A stretch of 64,000 nt of DNA from Roseiarcus sp963770035 (lineage in GTDB: Bacteria; Pseudomonadota; Alphaproteobacteria; Rhizobiales; Beijerinckiaceae): contig CAVYON010000026.1 in assembly GCA_963770035.1 (NCBI GenBank), forward strand, positions 124,001 through 188,000, read 5' to 3'. Made by a program: the position numbers and the translations under genes. Positions 52,695 to 61,006 of the stretch are shown one piece after another; the first letter of the stretch is position 1; each line of letters starts with the position of its first letter. Under the pieces are notes generated by a model. That model was not told where the DNA came from. It saw only the letters and a list, made by a program, of their open reading frames with translations, and did not search any database.

Positions 52695-53945
52695 TCACGC
52701 CGCCGGCCTGACCTCGATCGTCAGGTGCGAGAGGGCCGGGAAGCGCGCGAGTCGGGCGCGGTAGTCGGCCTCCGAGCGCGCCGACGGCGTCACCACCGAA
52801 ACGATCGCGCCGAGATGGCCGGGGCCGAGGCGCCAGAGATGCAAATCCGCAATGCGATCGCCGGCCGCCTCAATTGCGGTGCGCACTTTCTCCGTCATGC
52901 CTTGGTCGGGCGTCATATCGAGCAGGACCGCTCCGGTGTCGCGAACGAGCGCTGCCGACCAACTCGCGATCACGATCGCGCCGGCGATGCCCACGAGCGG
53001 GTCCATCCATAGCCAGCCGAACGCCCGCGCCAGCAGGAGCCCGACGATTACCGCAACCGACACGGTAGCGTCCGCAAGAACGTGAACGATGGCGGCGCGC
53101 AGGTTGTTGTCGCGCGAAGCGGCGCTGTCGAGGGGGTCGTGCTCGGCGAACATGGCGGTCGTCGTGCGCCCCTCGATCGTCACGTGGGCCGCGAACGCGT
53201 GCGGCTCGGGGATCTCGTCAATCGATTCGAGAAAGCCGTCCCGGTCGGCGAAGGCGAAGACGTTCCGTGTCCCGTCGGATCGCGCCGTCTCCAGGGCGGC
53301 GCCGTCGGCCGACAACGGCGGCCCGGATGCCCGCGTCAGCCGGAAGCGCGGCGGGACGCCATCTTCGAAGATCTCGAGGACGGCTTCGCCAGCTGGCGTG
53401 GCGATCCGCTTGGCTTCGTCGTGGCCATGGCCGCGATCGTGCGCATGGCTGTGGTCGTGTCCATGGGAATGTCCATGATGATGGCCGCCGGCCAGCAGCC
53501 ACGCGCTCGCGACATTGACGGCAAGCCCCAGGGCCGCGATCGGAATCGCCTCGCGGAAATGGATCGGCGCCGGGTGAATCAGGCGTGTGACCAACTCGTA
53601 GCCGATGAGGAGCGCGATCATGGCGAGGATGATCGCGCTCGCGAAGCCTGCGAGATCGCCGAGCTTGCCCGTGCCGAAGGCGAAGCGCACATCGTGCGCG
53701 TAGCGGCGAGCGAAGGTGTAGGCGAGCGCGGCGAGCAGCAGCGCGCCAGCGTGGGTGCTCATATGCAGCCCGTCGGCGATCAGCGCGATCGAACCGGTGA
53801 GCCAGCCGCCGCCGATTTCGGCAGCCATCATCGCCGCGCACAGCCAGATGACGGTCCAGGTTCGGCGCTCGCTCGCCGCGTGCCCCTCGCCCAGGAACAC
53901 ATGGCTGTGGAAGGCCGCAAACGCCGCGCTTTCGGTTTCGCTCAT
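52695..53945 (-). CDS. dmeF: Cation diffusion facilitator, DmeF-type Co/Ni efflux protein
   Basis: The product has 416 residues with six predicted membrane helices. Helix 2 'IALIADGLHMSTHAGALLLA' and helix 5 'HVLADATVSVAVIVGLLLAR' carry the H/D transport-site residues. There is an unusually long His-rich loop (about 172-200, HGHSHGHDHSHAHDRGHGHD-type). N-terminal 'HSHVFLGEGHAASERRTWTV' is the DmeF signature. It is co-transcribed with the upstream dmeR gene (10-bp gap) and probably exports Co2+ and Ni2+. Confidence 0.88.
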   Translation of the reverse strand: MSETESAAFAAFHSHVFLGEGHAASERRTWTVIWLCAAMMAAEIGGGWLTGSIALIADGLHMSTHAGALLLAALAYTFARRYAHDVRFAFGTGKLGDLAGFASAIILAMIALLIGYELVTRLIHPAPIHFREAIPIAALGLAVNVASAWLLAGGHHHGHSHGHDHSHAHDRGHGHDEAKRIATPAGEAVLEIFEDGVPPRFRLTRASGPPLSADGAALETARSDGTRNVFAFADRDGFLESIDEIPEPHAFAAHVTIEGRTTTAMFAEHDPLDSAASRDNNLRAAIVHVLADATVSVAVIVGLLLARAFGWLWMDPLVGIAGAIVIASWSAALVRDTGAVLLDMTPDQGMTEKVRTAIEAAGDRIADLHLWRLGPGHLGAIVSVVTPSARSEADYRARLARFPALSHLTIEVRPAA

Positions 53946-53955
53946 CACCGCGGCC

Positions 53956-54234
53956 TCATCGAAGGTAGGCCCGGACGACATCGAGCAACTGATCCGTCGC
54001 CTCGCCATTCAGCGCCCCCGGATGGCGCTCGGCGTCGACGAGATGAGTCCGCACATGGTCCTCGACCACTTCCGCCATCAGGCCGCTCGTTGCGCCGCGT
54101 ACAGCGGCGATCAGATGCATGACCCTTTCGCAGCCCGCCTCCTCGTCCAGCGCCCGCTCCACCGCCTCGACCTGGCCGCGGATGCGCCGCACGCGCTGGA
54201 GCAGCTTCTGCTTGTTGCGGACCGTGTGGCTCAT
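53956..54234 (-). CDS. dmeR: CsoR/RcnR family metal-sensing repressor (DmeR)
   Basis: This 92-residue all-helical repressor has 'MSHTVRNKQKLLQRVRRIRG' with the RcnR-type N-terminal His3, then 'AGCERVMHLIAAVRGATSGL' carrying Cys35 and His40 as in RcnR, and 'DHVRTHL' for the third site. These residues fit Ni/Co sensing rather than copper. It directly precedes dmeF on the same strand. Its likely operator is at 54249-54265. Confidence 0.88.
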   Translation of the reverse strand: MSHTVRNKQKLLQRVRRIRGQVEAVERALDEEAGCERVMHLIAAVRGATSGLMAEVVEDHVRTHLVDAERHPGALNGEATDQLLDVVRAYLR

Positions 54235-54248
54235 GCCGCGACTATAGC

Positions 54249-54265
54249 ATACCCCTCCACCCTAT
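54249..54265. promoter_or_regulatory. Putative DmeR operator
   Basis: ATACCCCTCCACCCTAT, a C-tract flanked by ATA/TAT, lies 15 bp upstream of the dmeR start. RcnR-family sites have this G/C-tract with inverted AT-containing ends. Confidence 0.5.
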
Positions 54266-54341
54266 TCGAGAAGGCTTGCGCCGCGGGGGCCTCGCAACCA
54301 TGATGCCCTGGGCGCGCCTGAAACCCGATGGACCGGAGCTA

Positions 54342-54893
54342 ATGCGACTCTTTGCGCCCACGCGCGTCTTCGTCTTCGTCCTCGCCGCACTTCTGGCGAC
54401 GCCAGCCGCGCGCGCGATGACGCTGACCAGCCCCGACATCCAACCGGGCGCCGCGATCGCGCCCGAGCAGGCGTTCGACGCCGCCGAGTGCCCGGGGCGC
54501 AACGTGTCCCCGGCGCTTGCCTGGGCCGATCCGCCCCAGGGGACGAAGAGCTTCGCCGTCAGCATGATCGATCCCGACGCTCCCGCGGCCGGCGGTTTCT
54601 GGCACTGGTGGGCGTTCGACCTGCCCGCCAGCTCGACCGGCCTTGTGAAAGGCGCGGGAAGCGGGGCGGGCCTGCCGGACGGCGCGCTTCAGGGCCATAA
54701 TGACTTCGGTCCGCTCGGCTACGGCGGCCCCTGTCCGCCCAAGGGCAAGCCGCACCATTACGTCATTACCGTCTATGCGCTCGACATCGCTCGGCTCGGC
54801 CCGGAAGCCGACAAATCGACCGCCGACTTCGACGCGACCGTGCGCGGCCATGCGCTGGCGAAGGCGACGCTGGTCGGAGTTTTTAAGTGGTGA
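54342..54893 (+). CDS. YbhB/YbcL family (PEBP-like) periplasmic protein
   Basis: The product has 183 residues. Signal peptide 1-25. 'CPGRNVSPALAWADPPQGTK' and 'GFWHWWAFDLPAS' are the PEBP ligand-pocket motifs, and 'GYGGPCPPKGKPHHYVITVY' is the second. Bacterial members bind phospholipid-like or other small anions; their role is unclear. GGAG precedes ATG 54342. It sits inside the Ni/Co block but nothing in it suggests metal binding. Confidence 0.85.
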   Translation: MRLFAPTRVFVFVLAALLATPAARAMTLTSPDIQPGAAIAPEQAFDAAECPGRNVSPALAWADPPQGTKSFAVSMIDPDAPAAGGFWHWWAFDLPASSTGLVKGAGSGAGLPDGALQGHNDFGPLGYGGPCPPKGKPHHYVITVYALDIARLGPEADKSTADFDATVRGHALAKATLVGVFKW

Positions 54894-54981
54894 GACCGTT
54901 GATCCCTTCGGCTGACCACAGCCGCCAAGGGGTGTGGCAGGCTGGAGCAGGCTGTCCCGGGAACGACGCGCGGCCGGACGC

Positions 54982-56022
54982 TCACACGGCGCCGCGCGCG
55001 CCAACCAGCAGCATGAGGCCGAAGCCGAGCACCGCGAGCGATGCGGCGAATTCGAACGTCCGGGCGACAAGCGCCGCGCGCGTATCCTCGCTCGAGGCGA
55101 AGCGCACCGCGATAGACTTGGCGAACACCGCCATCCAGGCGAGCGCCCCGGTCGTCACCGCGACGCCGAGCGCCATCGCGAAAGTGGCCGCGATCCCGGC
55201 CGCGAATACGCCCTGGGCGAGGGCGAAGACCAGAATCAGGATGGCGCCCGAGCACGGCCGCGCTCCGGCCGCGATCACCGTTCCGGCCGCGTCCCGGAAG
55301 GACAGCGGACCGGCGATCGCGGCGGCGTCGGGGGCGCAGCAGAAGTCCAGATCCGGCTCGGCGTCCGGGCCGGCGGCGCTGTAGGCCGCGGCCGACAGCG
55401 TGCGGGCCGGCGGCATCCAGTCGACCCCGGCGAAGGCCGGCGCGGCCGCCATCGCCCGGCCGCGTTCAAAGCGCAGGCGCAGCGCGGCCATGAGCGCGCG
55501 ACCTTTGCGCCATGACAGCCATAGGCCGATGCCCGCGACGCCCGCGGCGCTTGCTACCGTGAGCCAATCGGCGGCGGCGCTCATTTGCGAGGCGGTCGCG
55601 TGGAGGATCAGCGCCGCGGCGCCGACCAGCACGATCGCGACCGTCGCCTGGAGGAGGGCGGCGAGCAGAGCCATGACCGCGCCGCGGCGAAGCGAGCGCT
55701 CGTTGGCCATCATGTAGGAAGCGATCAGCGCCTTGCCGTGTCCGGGACCCGCGGCGTGAAAGACCCCATAGCCGAGGCCGAGCGCGACCAGCCCCCAGAG
55801 CGCCGACGGGTTTCCATGCAACGCATGCACCTGCTCGGCCATCAAATGCGTGAGGCGCGACTGTTCGGCGATGAGATAGCCGGTAATCCCGCCTTCCGCC
55901 CCGCCACCGCCTTCGACCCCGCCGACGGAGAACGGCCGATGTGCGAGTTGCGCGGAAGCGGCGGCGGCGTGAATGAGAAAGGCCGCAAGCGCGGCGAAGA
56001 AGGTCCGGGGAGCGCGGGTCAT
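54982..56022 (-). CDS. Nickel/cobalt transporter, NicO (RcnA-like) family
   Basis: The product has 346 residues and six predicted helices. Helix-1 motif 'GVFHAAGPGHGKALIASYMM' (H-x-x-G-P-G-H-G-K), and 'GARPCSGAILILVFALAQG' in the fourth helix, are NicO signatures. The cytoplasmic loop contains 'DLDFCCAPDA'. It overlaps the upstream DUF1007 gene by four bases; this pair is a recurrent Ni/Co export or uptake module in alphaproteobacteria. Located next to dmeRF. Confidence 0.88.
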   Translation of the reverse strand: MTRAPRTFFAALAAFLIHAAAASAQLAHRPFSVGGVEGGGGAEGGITGYLIAEQSRLTHLMAEQVHALHGNPSALWGLVALGLGYGVFHAAGPGHGKALIASYMMANERSLRRGAVMALLAALLQATVAIVLVGAAALILHATASQMSAAADWLTVASAAGVAGIGLWLSWRKGRALMAALRLRFERGRAMAAAPAFAGVDWMPPARTLSAAAYSAAGPDAEPDLDFCCAPDAAAIAGPLSFRDAAGTVIAAGARPCSGAILILVFALAQGVFAAGIAATFAMALGVAVTTGALAWMAVFAKSIAVRFASSEDTRAALVARTFEFAASLAVLGFGLMLLVGARGAV

Positions 56023-56672
56023 GGGCAGGCGATGATCGCGGTGCTCGCCATCTTGAAGCCGAAATTGACCCCCGGGGCGAGATTGGTGAAAAAAGACTCG
56101 GAAAGCTTGGCCTTGTCGCCCTGGTCGAGCGGCTTTGGCCTCGCGACGGAGGCGGAGCACCCGGTCGGCGCCGAAACGAGGGCGACCGCCGATTTGTCAT
56201 CGAACTCGAAATCGATGAAATATTCGGGATCGGCGACGCGCAGGGTCATCAGCTTGGACGGCGTCGTCGGCTCTTTGAGCGGCACGGTCACGTGAAACTG
56301 GACGAGGTGGTCCGGCCGCTCTTCCATCCAGTAATCCGTCACCGAGCCGAACTCGACGGCCTTGCCGCCGTTCTTGAGGGTGGTGAAATAGCCGACGTCC
56401 GCAAGGCCGCCGGCGTTCTCCCTGGCGAGCGGCGCGAACTGTTCGCGCTTGACAAGTTCGCCCGATTTGGCGAGCCCCTGCGTCGCGAACGACGAATACA
56501 TTTCGTCGAACACCCAGTCGTGCACCACCGCGGCGATCTTGCCGTCGGCGGTAAAGTCGAGCTTGCTCCTTACCGTCACCCAAACGTGCGGATGAGCAGC
56601 CGCGGGGGCGACGGATGCGAGCGCGAGCGCGAGCCCGAGCGCCGCCGTCCGTCCCTTTCCTTGCACGCCCAT
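56019..56672 (-). CDS. DUF1007 periplasmic protein, partner of NicO transporter
   Basis: The product has 217 residues. Signal peptide to 'APAAAHPHVWVTVRSKLDF': the mature N-terminus His-Pro-His is a likely metal-binding site. 'VVHDWVFDEMYSSFATQG' is the family signature. It overlaps the NicO permease start (ATGA). It probably hands metal to or from the permease. Confidence 0.86.
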   Translation of the reverse strand: MGVQGKGRTAALGLALALASVAPAAAHPHVWVTVRSKLDFTADGKIAAVVHDWVFDEMYSSFATQGLAKSGELVKREQFAPLARENAGGLADVGYFTTLKNGGKAVEFGSVTDYWMEERPDHLVQFHVTVPLKEPTTPSKLMTLRVADPEYFIDFEFDDKSAVALVSAPTGCSASVARPKPLDQGDKAKLSESFFTNLAPGVNFGFKMASTAIIACP

Positions 56673-56811
56673 CACCGAATCTCGTGCTCCACGCCCAACC
56701 GAATCCCACCGCGGACCGCCTCTTGCGGGCAAAGTGCGGCGACCCGATGGCGGGTGGCGCGGACCCCTCATCCTTCAACGATTGTTAAAACAATCGCTCC
56801 AGACTGATGGA

Positions 56812-57784
56812 ATGGCGCGTTGCGTTCAGCCATTCGTTGTTGCGTGTGCGGCCGTGCTGACCCTCACGGGCTGCGGCTTCTTCGGCCGTCCTGAACGTCC
56901 CGCCTGGCGCGCCCAGGCGGAGAACGCCTGCTTCGCCCGCAACCTCGTCAAGCTCTCGGAAACGATCGTTCCGTCGCACGAGATCGATGGCCCAGGCGCC
57001 TGCGGGATGACGAGGCCGCTCAAGGTCTCGGCGCTCGACGACGGCAAGGTCGGCCTGGACAAGACGCTCACCATCGACTGCCCGATGATCCCGGCGCTCG
57101 AAGCCTGGCTGCGCGAGATCGTGCAGCCGGACGCCGAGGCGCGCTTTGGGCAGAAAGTCGCCGCTGTCAATGTATTCGGGGCCTATTCCTGCCGTTCGAT
57201 CGACAACGAGGCGGGCGCGCGGCTGTCGGAACACGCCTTCGGCAATGCGGTCGACGTCGCCGGCTTCACCCTCGCCGACGGGCGGACGCTGAAATACGTC
57301 AGCGACTGGAAGAGCGCCGGCACCCAGGAGGCCGCGTTTTTGCACGAGGCCCACGCCGGCGCCTGCCAGTATTTCACCACCGTGCTCGGGCCAGGCGCGG
57401 ACGTGTTCCACTACAACCACATCCATCTCGATCTCGCCAACCATGGCTCGACCAACACCGGTCCGCGTCACATCTGCAGACCGACGCCTGCGCCGAATTC
57501 TGCTGCCGCCGCCGGCCGCTCCGGACGCCCTGCCGCCTGCGCCGGACATCGAGGAGCCGCTGGACATCGCCCGCCTCGGCGATAAGCGCGCCGTCGCCCT
57601 GGTTCCGGCCTCGCTTGCCCCGCCCGCTCTCCCTCCGGCCTTGATCGGACCAGAGGCAGGCCCGGACGGCGCCCTGCCGCCGCCGGTCGGAGAGACCGAT
57701 CCGGCCCCGCCCGTTCTGCCCGCCGGCGCCGGCTACAGCATCGACACAGCGCCGACGTCATCGCTTGGCGATCACGACGAGTAA
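56812..57784 (+). CDS. Extensin-like lipoprotein (frameshift in the C-terminal part)
   Basis: It begins at ATG 56812 with lipobox 'LTLTGC'. The extensin_2 domain follows: 'GACGMTRPLKVSALDDGKVG', 'CRSIDNEAGARLSEHAFGNA', and 'FHYNHIHLDLANHG' with the H-x-H zinc site. This fold is shared with D,D-carboxypeptidases. Past 'HICRPTPAP' (near 57500) the frame shifts; the other frame gives a proline-rich tail 'LPPAPDIEEPLDIARLGDKR' to the stop at 57784. One extra base explains it. Repaired length is about 323 residues. Confidence 0.75.
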
Positions 57785-57894
57785 GGAGCCAAGCAAAGCG
57801 GCCCACGAGGATCGCAGGAGGCACGGCGATCCCCCTGGCTTCGGCGCCGCGCGTCCGCGATGACGGCGGCGCCCGAAAGCCCGTTCGTCGCGCG

Positions 57895-59197
57895 CTAGAA
57901 TGAATAGTCGAAGCCAAGGGTCACCCCTTGAAAAAACACGCTCGAGCGGTGGTTAACGCCAAGCGCGGCGGCGCTGACCAGAGTCGACGGCGACGACGGA
58001 GAGGGCGACGTTGTGTAGATTTCGCGGATCTGCCCGGGCGCCAGAGCGACGCCTCCAAGCCCCAGCGCCTCGTACCCGACCTTGAGCGCGAGCCGATCGG
58101 CGAGCTGATATCGCGCATGCAATTCCGCTTCTCCCGCGAAGGCGACCGCGCTGGTTGCAGCTCGAGCCGGGTAGAGCTGCTTGGCCATGCTGACGAGGGC
58201 CGACTGTGCGGCGCCGGCGCCATAAATGCCGCCCTTGACCACTCCGCCGAGGGAAAAGCGGCCAATCTCCGCCAATCTAGCCTCGACTCCGACCTGGACG
58301 CCAAAGAGATTGTTCCTCGTCCTGGTCGTCCAGAAGGGGGAATTGACGACGACCGGCGTGCTCAGCGGCGGGTTTTGAAGCTGCGAAAGCGTGGACCCGG
58401 GATCATGTTGCTTCCACGACGGCTCGCCGCGATCGGCCGGGGTCAAGGTTCCCTGTAGGCTGTCGTTCAGCTGGAACCAGCGCAATCCGGCCAGCGCTGT
58501 TACTCGGGACGATAGATCCAGCCGGCCGTTGGCCTCGAAGCCATAGAGGCTGGTGGCGTCTCTCCACGCCATCGCCTGGTAGGGGAAATCCTGGGTCTGC
58601 CAGAACGAGCCGGGGGCCTTCATCACCAACCAGTCGGCGGGATTATCCGGACCGACGGTCTTGGCGGAGTCGAGACCCAGGATATCGAAGTACGAAAGCT
58701 CGGCGCCGTAGCCGGAAACGTCGCGGTAGGTCAGGGCGATCCTTGGGCCGGCGGAGAGACCCTGTCGAAACTGATCGCTGTTGAGCGTTTCAACGGCAGG
58801 ATAAGTCGCCGAGGTCATAACTGGGGGGCGCCGGGGTCGGATAGCCGTAAAAGGGCAGGCCGCCGGGCGCCCGCCCGACCAGCGCCTGATTGACGCCGCC
58901 GACGCGTCCGAGCCCGATCGCCCCGGCTGAGAGCGTCCATCGCGGCGCGGGCCGCGGCGTGTCGGCCGCCTGTTGCGCAGGCGGGGGAGCCGGCCCGTCG
59001 ATCGACGGCTGCCGGCGGAACGCGGCGCCGCCTTGATCACCCGCTGACGCGGAGGTCGGCGGGTTCAGCGCAGCGCATAGAGCCCAGCAAAGACCGGCGG
59101 CGACGGGCCCGCGCCGATTGCGCAGCCATCCGAGGCGAGCGGCGCTCGGCCTCCGCACCGCGCAAGGCCCCCCGCAGGCGTCCCGCAGGCTGGTCAC
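57895..59197 (-). CDS. BBP7-like outer-membrane beta-barrel porin (frameshift)
   Basis: Start GTG 59197 with AAGGA upstream. A signal region of about 50 residues is followed by 'PRWTLSAGAIGLGRVGGVNQ', 'GYGAELSYFDILG', 'DWLVMKAPGSFWQTQDFPYQ', 'GRLDLSSRVTALAGLRWFQL' and ends in Phe ('GVTLGFDYSF'), the barrel C-terminal signal. The frame changes in a C6 run near 58828 (GCGCCCCCCAG); with five C the product is continuous. Repaired length is about 433 residues. The family is found in methylotrophs and related Hyphomicrobiales; the cargo is unknown. Confidence 0.72.
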
Positions 59198-59263
59198 CGC
59201 CCATTCCTTCTGAGAAGCGACCGAACGGCAACGCGCTCTTCGGTCGATCCGGGTCTGCAACGA

Positions 59264-60091
59264 TCAATCCGCACGCGCCGCGAGGGACGGATTCGATCCA
59301 CCGATCCATCCGCTCGGCGCGCCATTGCGGGCTGCCATGCGTTTGACGGCTTCGACATTCGCGCGCGCGGCTTCGGGCGGAAGATCGGTCTCGCCGACCT
59401 GTTCGGCTTCGGCGTATTTGCTCTCGAGCGCAAGGACGAGCGCGAGATCGCCGCGGGTGGTTGCGCCCGCCTCGTGGCTCGCGGCGGCCTGCCGCAGGAC
59501 ACGTTCGGCCTCGGGCAACTGCTTGGTCAGCGCAAGCGAAAGGCCCATATTGGTCAGGACGCTTGGCTCGTTCGGAGCGATCTTCAGCGCCTCGCGGTAA
59601 AAGGCCATCGCGGCTTCGTGATCGCCCAAACGGTCGGCGACCGCGCCCTGCACCGAAAGCACGTCCCATTTCGGATCGTCGGGCGTATAGGCGCGCGTCA
59701 GCACGTCCTTGGCCTGGGCGAGTTGGCCGTCGTCCGCCAAAGCCTTGCCATACTCGCCGAGCACCTGTTCGTCCTTCGGCGCCTTGACTGCGGCGACCTG
59801 CATCACCGCGACCGCCTCGCTCGTGCGGCTGATTTTCCGCAGCGCGCGGGCATAGTCGATGGAGGCCGTCTTCTCGCCTGGATTGCGCTCGTAGCGGGCG
59901 CGGCACGCTTCGGCATAGGCGCGCAGGTCCACCTCCGACGCGGGCGCGGCTGCCGACGGGACCGGCCGGAGCGAGCCGGTGCGATCGCCGAAGCTTTCGC
60001 AGCCGCCGAGCGGCGCTGCGGCAAGAATGAGCGCCGCCACGGCGGTCGCGCGGAGCGAGAAACGGCGGATGTTGGATTGCTGCGTCGACAA
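59264..60091 (-). CDS. TadD-like tetratricopeptide lipoprotein
   Basis: The product has 275 residues from a TTG at 60091 (an upstream TTG at 60178 is also open). Lipobox 'APLGGC', then TPR units: 'ASIDYARALRKISRTSEAVA', 'GEYGKALADDGQLAQAKDVL', 'SVQGAVADRLGDHEAAMAFY', 'TNMGLSLALTKQLPEAERVL'. TadD proteins are assembly factors of Flp/Tad pili, but no tad genes are near. It ends 67 bp before the porin start. Confidence 0.72.
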   Translation of the reverse strand: MSTQQSNIRRFSLRATAVAALILAAAPLGGCESFGDRTGSLRPVPSAAAPASEVDLRAYAEACRARYERNPGEKTASIDYARALRKISRTSEAVAVMQVAAVKAPKDEQVLGEYGKALADDGQLAQAKDVLTRAYTPDDPKWDVLSVQGAVADRLGDHEAAMAFYREALKIAPNEPSVLTNMGLSLALTKQLPEAERVLRQAAASHEAGATTRGDLALVLALESKYAEAEQVGETDLPPEAARANVEAVKRMAARNGAPSGWIGGSNPSLAARAD

Positions 60092-60193
60092 GGGGGAGCA
60101 GACTTTCGCAAACAGACTCGATCCGCCCCGTCCTACGCGTTCGGGCTTACCCGAGGCTGCCGGCGGAGCCGCTCCCAACTGTCAACTTGCCGA

Positions 60194-60264
60194 TAAGTCA
60201 TTGAAAACATTAGAAGTGTGGACTGAGAATCGGCGAAAATGCTGGTTAAGTCATTGAAAACATT
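60194..60264. repeat. Two 18-bp direct repeats, 53-bp period, in a mobile-looking segment
   Basis: TAAGTCATTGAAAACATT occurs at 60194-60211 and 60247-60264. The spacer (60212-60246) is unique. The whole 60180-60364 gap between nadD and the TPR gene looks foreign. No gene is called there. Confidence 0.75.
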
Positions 60265-60364
60265 GGTGTCCGGACAGAAAACCGCGGTCATGCCGGGGCC
60301 GCCGGTCAATCGCATATCCCGGCCCTCGGGGCGAAGGCGGACGTCATACGGGGCTGGAAAAGGC

Positions 60365-61006
60365 TCAAAGCGGACTCGGAAATGGCAAGGGCTCGGTCCC
60401 GGCCGCGGGCGCTGCTTGGCGAAGCAGCGTCGATGACAGCTCCGACCGCGGTCCGTGCAAGAAGACGAGCGCGGGCGGCGCCTGGTCGGCGAGCCGGAGC
60501 GCGTCGCGTTCGGGCGTCCGCCAGGGCGCGAGCGCAACCGCCGCAGGGCTGGCCATCGCCCTCAAGGTCGAGCCCGGCCGATCGATGACGGCGATCGGAG
60601 TCAGGTCGGCGATGGCGCGCCAGTGCCGCCAACGGTGGAACTGGAGCAGATTGTCGGCGCCCATGAGCCAGACGAAGCGCACGCCCCGGGCGCGGCAGGC
60701 GAGCCAGGCGAGCGTATCGTAGGTGTAGCGGGCCCCGATTTGCGCCTCGATGTCGGTGACGGACACCCGCGGGCCGGCGACCAGCCGGCGGGCGGCCTCG
60801 ACGCGCTCCTGAAGGGCCGCCAGTTCAGCCGGAGACTTCAGGGGGTTGCCCGGCGTCACCAGCCACCACACGCGATCGAGGCCGAGCCGAGTCAGCGCCA
60901 GCCGAGTCACAAGCGCGTGGCCCTCATGCGGCGGGTTGAACGAGCCGCCGAGCAATCCAATGCGCATGCCCGGCTGAAACGGCGGCAGGCGAGGAACCGG
61001 CGTCAC
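60365..61006 (-). CDS. nadD: Nicotinate-nucleotide adenylyltransferase
   Basis: It makes nicotinate adenine dinucleotide in NAD synthesis. The product has 213 residues with the nucleotidyltransferase motif 'GGSFNPPHEGH' at 20-30, 'LVTPGNPLKS' near 49-58 and 'SELSSTLLRQ' near the C-terminus (I/S-S-T-x-x-R). The GTG start overlaps the prfA stop (GTGA); the ATG at 60967 would remove only 13 residues. In most alphaproteobacteria nadD lies upstream of rsfS. Here it follows prfA, where prmC is expected. Confidence 0.92.
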   Translation of the reverse strand: MTPVPRLPPFQPGMRIGLLGGSFNPPHEGHALVTRLALTRLGLDRVWWLVTPGNPLKSPAELAALQERVEAARRLVAGPRVSVTDIEAQIGARYTYDTLAWLACRARGVRFVWLMGADNLLQFHRWRHWRAIADLTPIAVIDRPGSTLRAMASPAAVALAPWRTPERDALRLADQAPPALVFLHGPRSELSSTLLRQAAPAAGTEPLPFPSPL

